Shown here piece after piece: positions 15,188 to 24,238 of a stretch of 56,864 nt of DNA (its first letter is position 1; each line of letters begins with the position of its first letter). The notes beneath the pieces were generated by a model. It saw nothing but the letters and a program-made list of their open reading frames with translations, did no database searches and was not told where the DNA came from. Origin of the DNA: an uncultured Eubacteriales bacterium (GTDB lineage Bacteria > Bacillota > Clostridia > Christensenellales > Aristaeellaceae). The position numbers and the translations under genes were made by a program. The stretch is from the NCBI GenBank assembly GCA_900548145.1, contig URJB01000011.1, forward strand, positions 1 through 56,864. The letters are read 5' to 3'.

Positions 15188-18100
15188 TCACGGGACGGCT
15201 TCGCCCTCCCGCACCATACGGAACAGCAGCACCAGACACTTACCGTTGCCCCGGCTGGACACCGTCGCCAGCGTCATCAGCCGGTCGGACGGTTCCACGG
15301 AAACGGAGAATCCATACAGACTGCGGTCTGCCGCCGACTGGACGTACTCCATCATCTGCGCGTCCGTGTCGAAGGTATCGTGGGAGGCATAGTCGAAGTA
15401 GCCCGGCTTGGCAGGGTCGCTGTCCGCCACGATGACGGAAAACAGCACGTAGCGCGCGTCCTCATACAGGGTGGTCAGCTGAGCGAAGCAGGCCCCGGCC
15501 GCGAAGCCGATGCCGCCGGACTCATACTGCCACAGGGGAGCAAAGCTCACGCCCGCCACGTTGCCCTCGCCGCGCAGCAGCAGGTTTTCCGGGGGCGTGC
15601 TGATGAAACAGTCCCTGTCCAGAAATACCGCTCCACCGTCGGACAAAGAGCCGCGATAGTTGTGGGTCAGGTAATAGGTATTATTGCGCTGCACCACGTA
15701 CTCGTCCAGCACGCCGGGAATATACAGCCGTGCCAGCACATCCGGGTATTCGGTGCTGATCTCCTTCATGCTGTCCAGCACATTGCACAGCGGGTTATCC
15801 GGGTAGCGTCTCAGCCGGGTGCGGGTGGTTTCTTCCTCCACCGTGTCGGCGGACGTTTCGCCTCCGTTCCCGCTCTGGACGGCCTCCGCCTTTGGCGCGG
15901 CAAACACCTGCGGCGTGGACGTGGGGGTAAAGGTTTCCCCGGCGGGCAGCAAATCTACCTTCACGCCCGCCTGCTCCAACGCCTGTCCCTGCTGCTCCTG
16001 ATAGGCCTGACGCACCTGCGCCATTTCCCGTTCGTTAGCGGAAAGGCTCATAAGGATCTTTCCCCCGGCGATGAGGCAGAACAGCAGCATAACGGCCACG
16101 GCGGCAATGGCCGCCACCCTTCCCCAGAGAATCGGCGGTTTGGGCGGCTTTTCCTTAGGCGGTTTGGAAGATTTCTTCGGTTTCTCCGCCGCAGCGGGCT
16201 TTTGGGCAAAGGGACGATGGGGCGCCGGGCGGTTCGATTCGGGTTTCTTCGACTCCACGCCGGCATAAAAACCGTTGTTTTCTACCGGCGCGGAATGGTA
16301 AGGCCGGCCGGGCTGAAACGGCATTTCCGGAGCGGCAGCTTGTCCGCCCGCATTCCACGAAGTTTCTTCCGAATCAGAAACGGCGGCAAAGAAGGGCTGA
16401 TCTGCAGATGGCTGCTCCATCCGCCCGCCAAGCGGCGGCAGACCGCCGCCAACAAAGGGCTGGTCGAAGCCGTGCAGCGGCGCGGAGCCTTCTTTCGAGG
16501 GACTCTCCTCCGTGGGCGGCAGCATGTCCTCCTCAAAGGGATAAAACACTGGCGCGGGCGTTTCCGAAACCGGCTGCTCCTGTAAAGGAACAAAGGGGTC
16601 GTCTTCGTTGAAATTCCAGTGAATTTCCGCCTTGGGTGCATCGTCGCTGAAAAATGCGTCCAATTCGCTGCCCATGGGCGAAGCGGCAGGATCCCACAGA
16701 GGGCCACTCTGCTGAAAAACCTTGTACCATTCGTCTTCCCCTGCGGCAGGAGCGGCTGCCGCTGTGCTTTCCTCTTTCACGGGCTTTTCAGCCCGGCAGG
16801 GAGCGGCAGAGAACAGCGGCTCGGCGGCGGGGTCGGGCTGATCTTTCACCGTGAACTCATTGTCCGATTGCGGCTGCGGCTCCATCATGGACGTTTCAGC
16901 AGCCGGGGTCTGCGGCTTGAAGGCAGACTCTTCCGCTGCTTGCGCCGCAGACATGGCTGCGGACGTTTCAGCCCCTTGGGGCTGTGTTTCGAATACGGGC
17001 GCAGCCGCATGGGGCGCTGACTCGGCCATGGTCGCTGCAGCCTCATGGAGTGGCTGCACACCGCTTGATGCCTCGGCCGTTTGGGGCTGGACACTGACAG
17101 GCGGCTCGGTCTCTTGCGGAATCGTCTCGTTCGCGGGCGTTTCCGCTGCCTGTACGTTCTCCCCGTGGAATCTTGTCTTTCTCACGGGTTCGCCATTCGT
17201 CGAAGACGGCAGTTCGACCCTCGCCGCTTCGGTCTGTAATTCGTCTGCGGAAGTCTCTGCCGGGCTGCCCCATGCAGCGGAATCCGCTCCATTCTCCGTT
17301 GCCGTTGAAGCGACGGCGGGCTCCTCTTTTTGGGGCGCAGCTGTCAAAACCGTTTTTGCCGCCATTTCCGGGGTCGACTCGGAGTTTTCGCTTTCTTCCA
17401 CAGTACCCGTCTCGACATGGGGTGCTGTGGGCGCTTCGGCAAATTCGGAGGGGATCGGCGTTCCTTCCCCCGTGGCCGAGGCTTTTTCCAGCTCCCGGCG
17501 CGCCATACGGCTGCGCCGTCGGGGCTGGGACGACTGGGTCGGCTGGCTTTGCACAGTCTCGGTGTTTTCGGCTTTGTTCGAAAGGGGCGCTTCACCGGGC
17601 GCATCCGCACTTGTTTCTACTTTCGCGATTTTTTCCGGCTTTGTTGCGGAAACCGGCATTTCGCTCTCCGAAGCCGATTGCGGGGTGTTTTCCTCCGCCG
17701 CATTCGTTTCGGGCGCGGACTGTTCTTCCAGCGGCACAGGCTTCGTCATGGGCCACAGCGGCACGTCCAGAGACGGCCATTCTGCTGCGGGAGCCGTTGT
17801 TTCGGCCGTCGTGGAAACAGAAGGAACCCAATTACGGGGCTGGGCTTTTCCCAGCGACGGGCTGCGCTGCAAATACTTGGGTACACCCAGCGCATCCTTT
17901 TCCACAGGGCGCTGGGATTCGGGAATATATTCCGGCGAGGGACTTTCCTCAACTGCTTTTTCGGCGGGCGATCCTTCCATCGGGCTTTGCCAGAGGGGTT
18001 GAAAGGTAGGCTCGGACGGCGCTGCGGGCTGAATTTCCTCCACAGGCCGAAAGCTCGGAGAAGCAAAAGGCTCTGGCTGCATAGGCGCAACGGATGCGTT

Positions 18101-18340
18101 CACCGAACCGAACGGCTGGAACGAAGAAAAGGGGACCGTCTGCGGAGCCGCCGGTTCGGTCGGGGCAGGAGAACCCATGACGGCGGGCTGATAAAACGGC
18201 GTGCGACCGTACAGCTGGCCCGGGCGCATCATCATCGGCTCGTGAGCCGTATGGCGAGTCTTCGGCACAGGCCGCGACAGGCGTTCGTCCAACGAGATCG
18301 GCTGAAACGGATTGTCCTTTTCCCGGCGCTGATCTTCCAT
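15188..18340 (-). CDS. Long membrane protein with degenerate class B sortase-like domain
   Basis: This protein has about 1050 residues. Residues 1-735 are low-complexity Pro/Glu/Ala/Ser-rich and predicted cytoplasmic. One transmembrane helix follows (about 736-764, RVAAIAAVAVMLLFCLIAGG), then a 286-residue outside part. The last 190 residues align with class B sortases: LYIPGVLDEYVVQRNNTYYLTHNYRG, GGAVFLDRDC, NLLLRGEGN, SFAPLWQYE, LMTLATVSSRG. The catalytic His of the usual YGHN is Glu925, the catalytic Cys of LSTC is Val1027 (codon 15260-15262), and the Arg position carries Lys1034. It should therefore be inactive as a transpeptidase. The ATG at 18340 has AGGAGG 6 nt upstream; a GTG/ATG slightly further 5' is possible. 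Confidence 0.8.
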   Translation of the reverse strand: MEDQRREKDNPFQPISLDERLSRPVPKTRHTAHEPMMMRPGQLYGRTPFYQPAVMGSPAPTEPAAPQTVPFSSFQPFGSVNASVAPMQPEPFASPSFRPVEEIQPAAPSEPTFQPLWQSPMEGSPAEKAVEESPSPEYIPESQRPVEKDALGVPKYLQRSPSLGKAQPRNWVPSVSTTAETTAPAAEWPSLDVPLWPMTKPVPLEEQSAPETNAAEENTPQSASESEMPVSATKPEKIAKVETSADAPGEAPLSNKAENTETVQSQPTQSSQPRRRSRMARRELEKASATGEGTPIPSEFAEAPTAPHVETGTVEESENSESTPEMAAKTVLTAAPQKEEPAVASTATENGADSAAWGSPAETSADELQTEAARVELPSSTNGEPVRKTRFHGENVQAAETPANETIPQETEPPVSVQPQTAEASSGVQPLHEAAATMAESAPHAAAPVFETQPQGAETSAAMSAAQAAEESAFKPQTPAAETSMMEPQPQSDNEFTVKDQPDPAAEPLFSAAPCRAEKPVKEESTAAAAPAAGEDEWYKVFQQSGPLWDPAASPMGSELDAFFSDDAPKAEIHWNFNEDDPFVPLQEQPVSETPAPVFYPFEEDMLPPTEESPSKEGSAPLHGFDQPFVGGGLPPLGGRMEQPSADQPFFAAVSDSEETSWNAGGQAAAPEMPFQPGRPYHSAPVENNGFYAGVESKKPESNRPAPHRPFAQKPAAAEKPKKSSKPPKEKPPKPPILWGRVAAIAAVAVMLLFCLIAGGKILMSLSANEREMAQVRQAYQEQQGQALEQAGVKVDLLPAGETFTPTSTPQVFAAPKAEAVQSGNGGETSADTVEEETTRTRLRRYPDNPLCNVLDSMKEISTEYPDVLARLYIPGVLDEYVVQRNNTYYLTHNYRGSLSDGGAVFLDRDCFISTPPENLLLRGEGNVAGVSFAPLWQYESGGIGFAAGACFAQLTTLYEDARYVLFSVIVADSDPAKPGYFDYASHDTFDTDAQMMEYVQSAADRSLYGFSVSVEPSDRLMTLATVSSRGNGKCLVLLFRMVREGEAVP

Positions 18341-18388
18341 GAGTCCTCCTCCTTTCTCCCAATAATCCAATGAATGTTTCCTTTCCGC

Positions 18389-18754
18389 TTACAGAAACTC
18401 GCCGAAGGCGATCAAGGCGGCCTTGGAGCCCTTGATTTGAATTTTTCCCCGCAGCAGTGCCGACAGGGGCGACACCTTCCGCTGCAGGATGTCCATCAGG
18501 TCGCGTTCCCGGCCGGAGACGATCACGTCCGCTTCGTCTATTTCGGTCTTTGGGATATAGCGGCCCTCCACCAGCGAAAAGGCGCACACATAGCCCGTAT
18601 CGGTGGCGCACAGGCGATAGGAATAGGTGATATGTTTCAGTTCATCCTCATGCTCGCTCAAAATGAGGCAGAGCTGCTTCGTCCATTCCTTCAGGCCCGC
18701 CTTGGGGTCAGCGTGGGCGAACCACTCCCCCACCGCTTCTTTCAGTTGGCTCAT
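18389..18754 (-). CDS. SCP2-like sterol/lipid carrier domain protein
   Basis: This 121-residue single-domain protein has the SCP2 pattern: an Asp-rich strand (TEIDEADVIVSGRERDLMDIL) and the typical C-terminal LLRGKIQIKGSKAALIAFGEFL. In bacteria such stand-alone proteins are thought to bind hydrophobic ligands; no enzyme partner is evident here. Its start overlaps the stop of the phosphatase gene (ATGA at 18751-18754), so the two are co-translated, and it lies 48 nt before the pseudo-sortase gene. Confidence 0.82.
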   Translation of the reverse strand: MSQLKEAVGEWFAHADPKAGLKEWTKQLCLILSEHEDELKHITYSYRLCATDTGYVCAFSLVEGRYIPKTEIDEADVIVSGRERDLMDILQRKVSPLSALLRGKIQIKGSKAALIAFGEFL

Positions 18755-19218
18755 TCTTTTTTCAGCTCCTTTTCGATCTGCTTCATCATCGCCCGGCAGC
18801 CTCGCTGAACGTCCTGCCAGGTCACGTCAAAATCGCCGGTATACCACGGGTCGGCCACGTCGGAGCCATCGCCGCAGAAATCCAGCAGCTTATGCAGTTT
18901 TCCCTCCGGGTCGCCCGGAAACGCCCGACGAAGATTGCGCATATTCCAATCGTCCATGCCGACGATCCAGTCAAAACGTTCGTAATCCTCCGATCTGATC
19001 TGCCGGGCCCGCTTGCTCTGACAGGAGATTCCCGCCTGCCACAGCTTCTCCCGGGTGCCGGGATGGACGGGATTCCCGATCTCTTCCGTGCTGGTGGCGG
19101 CGGATTCCACCGTCGCTTCCGCTTCCAGCCCGCGCCGGGCGATCATATCCCGCAGGACAAATTCCGCCATGGGGCTGCGGCAAATATTGCCATGGCAGAC
19201 GAACAATATCTGAAACAC
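18751..19218 (-). CDS. Low-molecular-weight protein-tyrosine phosphatase
   Basis: This 155-residue protein has the phosphate loop C8-HGNIC-R14-S near the N-terminus (FVCHGNICRSPMAE) and the general-acid Asp in DPWYTGDF near residue 120, both diagnostic of the LMW-PTP/arsenate-reductase fold. Without extra redox cysteines after the loop it is more likely a tyrosine (or arginine) phosphatase than an arsenate reductase. The start is a GTG at 19218 because CAGGAGG lies 5 nt before it; the frame is open much further upstream but without a signal. It is the first gene of the unit running to 13898. Confidence 0.9.
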   Translation of the reverse strand: MFQILFVCHGNICRSPMAEFVLRDMIARRGLEAEATVESAATSTEEIGNPVHPGTREKLWQAGISCQSKRARQIRSEDYERFDWIVGMDDWNMRNLRRAFPGDPEGKLHKLLDFCGDGSDVADPWYTGDFDVTWQDVQRGCRAMMKQIEKELKKE

Positions 19219-19316
19219 CAAGACCTCCTGTAACGTCCTGAACAGGACAACCCGATTGTACCATAAGCAAGCGGTTTTTTCCACATTTTCCACGTTTTCA
19301 GCTGTGGGATTCCGAC

Positions 19317-19345
19317 TTGTTTCTTTGACCAAAAAGAAATATAAT
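19317..19345 (+). promoter_or_regulatory. Promoter of the M18 aminopeptidase gene
   Basis: TTGTTT, 17-nt spacer, TATAAT (19340-19345), 66 nt before the start codon. Confidence 0.6.
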
Positions 19346-19410
19346 ACCCTTGAACGCGGCGCGGAGCAGCGGTTTGCCCGCACGCAGAACCCACCAAAGG
19401 AGCTAAGAAC

Positions 19411-20676
19411 ATGGCTGAATTTACCAATGAACTGATGAAATGGCTCGGCGGCGGTCATTCGCCGTGGCATACCGTGGATATGGCGGCCCACTGGCTGACG
19501 GAGCGGGGCTTTGAACCCCTTGCGCTGAACAGGCCCTTCTCCGTTCGCCGGGGCGGACGCTATTTCGTGGAAAACGGCACCTTTCTGGCGGCTGTGACCG
19601 TAGGGCAGAAAGACGTGATCCGCATTGCGGCGGCCCACACAGACTGGCCCTGTATGCGCATCAAGCCCCAGCCCGAGCTGATCTCCGGCGGCTGCTGCCG
19701 TCTGAGCGTCGAGCCTTACGGCGGTGCGATCCTGAACACGTGGCTGGATCGGCCTCTGGGGCTGGCGGGTGTTGTCCTTCTGCGCACGGCCGACCCCATG
19801 CAGCCGGAGCGCCGCCTGATCTCGTGGGACGAGCCGGTGATGGTCATCCCCAACGTGGCCATCCACATGAACCGGGAGGTCAATAAGGGCGTTCCCTACA
19901 AGGCCAACGTGGACATGCTGCCCATCTGCCGTACCGTGCAGGGCGAATTTGAAAAAAACGGCTATCTGGTGCGTCAGCTGGCGAAGCGCCTGCAGGTGCA
20001 GCCGGAGGACGTGCTGTCCTTCGAGCTTTGCGCCTACTGCTGCGCCGAGCCCACGCTGCTGGGCTTTGAGCAGGACATTCTGTCCTCTCCCCGGCTGGAC
20101 AATCTCAGCTCCGTCCATGCCTGTCTGCAGGGCTTGGTGGACGCGCAGGGCGATGGCATCAACGTGGCGGTTCTCTACGACAACGAGGAAATCGGCAGCA
20201 ACACTCGCCGGGGCGCGGACAGCAGCACGCTGACGGTGATTCTGGAAAAGCTGGCCCTGTCGCTGGGGCTGGATCGTGCGGCGCTGCTGGACGCCTGTCT
20301 GAACGGGATGCTGCTTTCCTGCGACGCGGCCCACGCCATGCACCCCAATCATCCTGAATACGCGGATTTCTCCTGCGCGCCGGTACTGGGCGGCGGCGTT
20401 GCGCTCAAGCGCAGCCCCCGTTATTCCTCCGACGCGGAGACCTGCGCGGTCATACAGGGGCTTTGCGACGCCAACCAGATTCCCCTGCAAATTTACATGA
20501 ACCGAGCCGACCTGCCCGGCGGCAGCACGGTAGGCTCTATGGCCTCGTCCCTGCTGGCCATGCCTGCCGCGGACATCGGCGTTCCGATTCTGGCCATGCA
20601 CTCCGCCTGCGAGACCATGGGTGCGGCAGATCAGGACGCTTTCGTCCGCCTCTGCACGGCGTTCTTTCAGGCGTAG
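19411..20676 (+). CDS. apeB: M18 family aminopeptidase
   Basis: This 421-residue cytoplasmic zinc aminopeptidase of the aspartyl/M18 family removes N-terminal residues from peptides. Metal ligands are expected in IAAAHTDWP (H76, D78), VAVLYDNEEIGS (catalytic Glu pair) and the C-terminal LAMHSACETMG (His). The N-terminal TPWHTV-like phrase (HSPWHTVDMA) is characteristic. The length is as usual for bacterial M18. AAAGGAG precedes the ATG by 10 nt. It is a single-gene unit convergent with the cas operon. Confidence 0.95.
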   Translation: MAEFTNELMKWLGGGHSPWHTVDMAAHWLTERGFEPLALNRPFSVRRGGRYFVENGTFLAAVTVGQKDVIRIAAAHTDWPCMRIKPQPELISGGCCRLSVEPYGGAILNTWLDRPLGLAGVVLLRTADPMQPERRLISWDEPVMVIPNVAIHMNREVNKGVPYKANVDMLPICRTVQGEFEKNGYLVRQLAKRLQVQPEDVLSFELCAYCCAEPTLLGFEQDILSSPRLDNLSSVHACLQGLVDAQGDGINVAVLYDNEEIGSNTRRGADSSTLTVILEKLALSLGLDRAALLDACLNGMLLSCDAAHAMHPNHPEYADFSCAPVLGGGVALKRSPRYSSDAETCAVIQGLCDANQIPLQIYMNRADLPGGSTVGSMASSLLAMPAADIGVPILAMHSACETMGAADQDAFVRLCTAFFQA

Positions 20677-20708
20677 GGCCGAGGAATTTTCCATTTATTA
20701 TGAATCAA

Positions 20709-20752
20709 ACACCGCTGCCCCGGTCGTAAAAGCCGTAGGGCAGCGGTGTTTT
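20709..20752 (+). terminator. Terminator of the M18 aminopeptidase gene
   Basis: A perfect 12-bp stem ACACCGCTGCCC (20709-20720/20738-20749) followed by TTT. The 20753-20849 stretch after it, downstream of cas7, holds two short hairpins and no trace of cas4, cas1, cas2 or repeats. Confidence 0.85.
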
Positions 20753-20849
20753 CAGTAGGAAGAAGCGCACCATCAGGACGGAAAGGGTCTATCCCTTTTT
20801 CCCATTCCCCCGCAGTGCGAAACGGATTGGTTTTTCAGGCCGTTTCCGC

Positions 20850-21692
20850 TTACACTCCCTCAATGATCTCTGGCATCAGACCGGGCAGTTCGTCAAGCGT
20901 GATCGTATAGTCCTCCACACTGTTCGGAAGCGCGGCAATATCCTTCGCAGTCACATGAACACTGCGGTGCACCTTTGCAGAAGAATACTGGCCGTCCTTG
21001 CAATTATGCTCCCACCAATAAAGTTTCACGACCTCCATCGAGCCTTCGGGACGCGCTGAAGAAGCATCGTTTACAAACAGCGTCCGTAGGCACTCCTTCA
21101 CGACCTGCGCGTCTTCCTGAGAAAAACCCGTCTTTTCCGCCAATTGGACATTGATGGAGCCTTTGATCTCGTACAACCCAAAGCGCACGAAATGCTTCAT
21201 GCCCATCGTATCGGAGGCGCGCTTCTCACCCGGTTCTCCGTTGACGCTCTTGGTGATCTGAAGCGACTCCACCTCAACCGGGGACAGGCTGAGCGCCTGA
21301 TGGATGGAAACCGGGCCGCGAACGCCAACGGAAACGCCGTTCTTTTCTTTCTTAAACGCAAACACCTGTCCAAAGCTACGCACGTCCATCCACTTTTCAC
21401 AGGCAAGCTGCGCATAGGCTTCTCTATCTTTGATCCCTGCCGTCGCCGCAGCTGCGCGCTCGCTCAGGCTTTTGAAACCATCGTCGCAGCGGTCGTCCGA
21501 CTGTACAAAGATCGCATACCCCATATCCTGCATTCGGTTGCGTATTTTTCGCTTGATGCATACGTCAGAAATTTCCCCGATGCCGTTATAATCCACTCTT
21601 GGGCGATTTCCGTTCAGCGGGTCGCCATTCCCATTTGCTTTTGTCACAGATACCAGTGCCAGAAAGTCGATCTTATGCTCCAATGCCGCCAT
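20850..21692 (-). CDS. cas7: Type I-C Cascade backbone protein Cas7 (Csd2)
   Basis: This 280-residue Csd2/Cas7 family protein forms the crRNA-bound backbone of the I-C Cascade. Family marks are the N-terminal KIDFLALVSVTKANGNGDPLNGNRPRVD, the thumb segment RSFGQVFAF and VRGPVSIHQALSLSPV, and KHFVRFGLYEIKGSINVQLAEKTGFS. Its Shine-Dalgarno GAGGAGGAA lies in the last codons of cas8c, 2 nt away, so expression is coupled. It is the last gene of the operon; in most I-C loci cas4, cas1 and cas2 would follow, but none do here. Confidence 0.97.
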   Translation of the reverse strand: MAALEHKIDFLALVSVTKANGNGDPLNGNRPRVDYNGIGEISDVCIKRKIRNRMQDMGYAIFVQSDDRCDDGFKSLSERAAAATAGIKDREAYAQLACEKWMDVRSFGQVFAFKKEKNGVSVGVRGPVSIHQALSLSPVEVESLQITKSVNGEPGEKRASDTMGMKHFVRFGLYEIKGSINVQLAEKTGFSQEDAQVVKECLRTLFVNDASSARPEGSMEVVKLYWWEHNCKDGQYSSAKVHRSVHVTAKDIAALPNSVEDYTITLDELPGLMPEIIEGV

Positions 21693-21694
21693 GT

Positions 21695-22084
21695 TTATTC
21701 CTCCTCTTTTTCTTCACTTGTTTCTTTTTTTTCAAAGAACGTATTTCTTTGCAGTTCATACCCCATCAAATAGAGATCAGAAAGCGGTTTGTTCAGTTCT
21801 TCCTCGGGGAACTCCCGTATGATCCCCATGATCTCGCCGGTCAGGCGCTCATACCGATCCGCCTGCCATGGTTCCACGCGGTCCAGATAGGCCTGATGCA
21901 GGTGGCGGTTGACCCGCTCATACACAAAGAACGGCCGCAGGCGGAACTCGTTCATAAACTTGATCGCGTTTGTCTGCCGCTTCTCCTGCGTTTTGTAATA
22001 ATAATCCTGCTCCGCACGGTCCATGACCGCCAGAAGCCGGCCATACTGAAAACTGCGGTCTTTTTTGTCCAATTCCCAAGCCAT
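21695..22084 (-). CDS. Predicted internal-start small subunit Cas11c within cas8c
   Basis: I-C systems are known to make Cas11 by internal translation of the 3' part of cas8c. Here an in-frame ATG at 22084 is preceded by AGGGGGG with a 7-nt gap, a much stronger site than expected inside a coding region. The product of 129 residues (MAWELDKKDRSFQYGRLLAV...) is helical and basic/acidic, of the size reported for Cas11c. The evidence is the ribosome site plus family precedent; nothing else in the operon could supply the small subunit. Confidence 0.72.
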   Translation of the reverse strand: MAWELDKKDRSFQYGRLLAVMDRAEQDYYYKTQEKRQTNAIKFMNEFRLRPFFVYERVNRHLHQAYLDRVEPWQADRYERLTGEIMGIIREFPEEELNKPLSDLYLMGYELQRNTFFEKKETSEEKEEE

Positions 22085-23476
22085 TTCATCGCCCCCCTGT
22101 TTTGTGTCGTACCGATACTTTTGAATGGCGGAACAGGCCGTGTGCAGGATCCGCCTCCAAACCGCTTCCTCATAGGCCAGCGGCATGGATGCCCGCTCCG
22201 CCAACGCACTTACCATATCCCGCGGAAATACACCGCCGTCCACCTTGCAGTCCAGCAGCCGCTGCAAATGGTGACGCTGGATCCGGTCGTCGATCGCCAG
22301 AGAGCTTCCACGCGGTGTGCCGAAGGCACATTCCACGATCTGGAACAGGTCCGGCGCCTGAATGCCGTATTTCCCCGCATACCAGCAGCAGTGCGCGTCC
22401 CACATCCGCATCCGCTCCAAAAATACGTCGAGAGAAAGTTCGTTGTAATCCGTAACGGCGAGCCGCCCAGTGGTTGCGGCGTCAAAGCTCACCAGGATCG
22501 CGGAGTCCGTATCTTTGAGCTGTCGTTCCTTCCGCAGGCTCAGCAGCGTGGCTTTGAGCTGCTCCTGATAGTCGCTCGGCTTCCGCGTCACCTCCGTCTC
22601 CACGCCGCGCAGCCTGCGCATGGGCTTGGGGATGGCTTCGCCCTGCGGGTTCCAGCACAGAAAGATACGATTGCCTGAAAACTCGTATACGCCCTGATCC
22701 GACGCCAGCCAGCGGATAGCGTTATGCGCCTTCTGGGAAGCGATGTAGCCAACGCTCGCCGCCTGCCATTCTTCCGAAAAGCGCCCGCGGTAGGTAAAGC
22801 CGCTCGCGTCATTGGCGGAGATCAGCTTTGCGTTTCCGTTTACAGGGATCATCCCTTTTGGATGCTGCATCGCAGCCGCCTTCGGTTTTCCTTCGACCAT
22901 GCAAAGCTTCCGATCCCGCGCCGAGATCCGTTCGCAGTAGTAGTCGGCAAAAGAAGCGAACAGCTTTCGGTTTTTCCAACAGGCGGGCTCTTCGTCCGCA
23001 AAGCCGTGAACGCGCCAGCATATCATCCATTTTTCATCATAGTGCTCCGCATCCTCCAAAAGCCCCGCCCCTGCCAGGTCGTTCAGGATCGAACCGTCTT
23101 CCGCGTAGGAGAAAACCGCCAGCAGAAAAGGGTGCGAATGCGGCGACTCCATCCATGCGCGCAGCGTCTGCAAGTAAAGCGTGTGTGCCTTTTCGTTCGT
23201 GCAGGTAATATACTTCAGCTGGTCGCAAAGCGGATGCGGCGCAAGTCCGCTGGTGCGTCCGCTGGAATCCTCTGTGACGGGAAACAGGATCTTCGGCTCT
23301 GTTTTTTCCACCTTTCGCGCAGACAGGAACGCGCCCTGGGCGTTCAAGGTGATCTCGACGTCCGCGTTCGTCAGGCTGTGCCCGATCGGGGCAAGCGGGT
23401 CGCGTCCCGCCTGATACACGCCGATCAGTTTGGCATTTGCGTCGTAGGTTTCTACCGCTTTTTGCAAAAGTCCCAT
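21695..23476 (-). CDS. cas8c: Type I-C Cascade large subunit Cas8c (Csd1)
   Basis: This 593-residue Csd1 protein is the PAM-recognising large subunit of I-C Cascade. It shows the family N-terminus GLLQKAVETYDANAKLIGVY and the central SFDAATTGRLAVTDYNELSLDVFLERMRMWDAHCCWY, and ends in a helical region that is also made separately as Cas11c. The start ATG at 23476 shares one base with the cas5c stop (TGATG) and has GAGGAGG 7 nt upstream; a GTG three bases further 5' is the alternative. Length and motifs are intact, so the effector looks functional. Confidence 0.96.
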   Translation of the reverse strand: MGLLQKAVETYDANAKLIGVYQAGRDPLAPIGHSLTNADVEITLNAQGAFLSARKVEKTEPKILFPVTEDSSGRTSGLAPHPLCDQLKYITCTNEKAHTLYLQTLRAWMESPHSHPFLLAVFSYAEDGSILNDLAGAGLLEDAEHYDEKWMICWRVHGFADEEPACWKNRKLFASFADYYCERISARDRKLCMVEGKPKAAAMQHPKGMIPVNGNAKLISANDASGFTYRGRFSEEWQAASVGYIASQKAHNAIRWLASDQGVYEFSGNRIFLCWNPQGEAIPKPMRRLRGVETEVTRKPSDYQEQLKATLLSLRKERQLKDTDSAILVSFDAATTGRLAVTDYNELSLDVFLERMRMWDAHCCWYAGKYGIQAPDLFQIVECAFGTPRGSSLAIDDRIQRHHLQRLLDCKVDGGVFPRDMVSALAERASMPLAYEEAVWRRILHTACSAIQKYRYDTKQGGDEMAWELDKKDRSFQYGRLLAVMDRAEQDYYYKTQEKRQTNAIKFMNEFRLRPFFVYERVNRHLHQAYLDRVEPWQADRYERLTGEIMGIIREFPEEELNKPLSDLYLMGYELQRNTFFEKKETSEEKEEE

Positions 23477-24210
23477 CACGTCGCCTCCTCAAATTCCCGC
23501 AGACCTGAGAAGTTCTGCAATTCCGTGCCGAATCGTTTCATTTCCATGTCGCAGATCGTTTTGCTTTGCGGGCATTGTTCCGGCGGCAGGAAGGTGATCA
23601 CGCCGTTTTTCATCACCGGGTTCCAGAAACGCACGGTCATTTTTCCTTTTGTTTCCTCGGAATACGCCTCGTCCGCGTAGGTAATGCCATGGTACATCAG
23701 TCCGAAGGACAGTTCCGGCACTTCGTCGTAAGCGCCTGTCCCCTCTCCAAATACGCACGGTTCCACATAGCCCTGACACTCCCTGCACCCCAGAAAAATA
23801 TCCCGGCGTCCCCCTTTGCGGATCATCCTTTTGGCGATCTCATGGTGCTTGTTCTCGTTGCGGTCAGCGATCAGTTCCGGACGGTTTTCGTTCCACTCGA
23901 AATGTGCGCGCACCTGATAACGGCAGTTCTTCAGGTAAGTATAGTAACTCAGATCGTTTCCGCCGCCGTACTTGATCGGCCGAATGCCCTTCGTCTCCAT
24001 CTGGATCGGGTTCATCACCCGAACCGCGTCGATGATCCACGTCAGCGTTGGTTTCCAATAGACAGAACTCAGAACGCCCTTGAGCGCTTCGTAGGTCGGC
24101 ACCTGATAAGTGCATTTTTCGCCGCCGACCCGCATGATGGGGTCCGAGAACAGCGCATAGTCTCCGCTCACCTGAAATTCCACAAGGTTTTCATGCTCCG
24201 TATTTTTCAT
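23476..24210 (-). CDS. cas5c: Type I-C Cas5c (Cas5d), crRNA-processing endonuclease
   Basis: In I-C, which lacks Cas6, this 244-residue protein cuts the repeat RNA and caps the 5' handle. Residues Y51, K121 and H122 (SVYWKP; NENKHHEIAKR) stand at a constant +5 offset from the catalytic Y46/K116/H117 recalled for the Bacillus halodurans enzyme, so activity is expected. The N-terminal RAMP fold (FQVSGDYALFSDPIMRVGGEK) and the tail LPPEQCPQSKTICDMEMKRFG are typical. It lies 28 nt downstream of cas3 and overlaps cas8c by 1 nt at the stop/start. Confidence 0.96.
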   Translation of the reverse strand: MKNTEHENLVEFQVSGDYALFSDPIMRVGGEKCTYQVPTYEALKGVLSSVYWKPTLTWIIDAVRVMNPIQMETKGIRPIKYGGGNDLSYYTYLKNCRYQVRAHFEWNENRPELIADRNENKHHEIAKRMIRKGGRRDIFLGCRECQGYVEPCVFGEGTGAYDEVPELSFGLMYHGITYADEAYSEETKGKMTVRFWNPVMKNGVITFLPPEQCPQSKTICDMEMKRFGTELQNFSGLREFEEAT

Positions 24211-24238
24211 TTCACGCCTCCCAAAATCCCATTGAATT

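Noticed and set aside
13463..16585. A 1040-codon plus-strand open frame
   Set aside because: It lies antisense to hcp, the DUF1015 gene and the pseudo-sortase gene, all of which have clear family motifs; the frame is a by-product of GC-rich codon use.
18751..20694. A 647-codon fusion of the tyrosine phosphatase with an N-terminal domain
   Set aside because: The upstream part of the frame is antisense to the M18 aminopeptidase gene; a GTG with AGGAGG at 19218 gives the normal phosphatase length.
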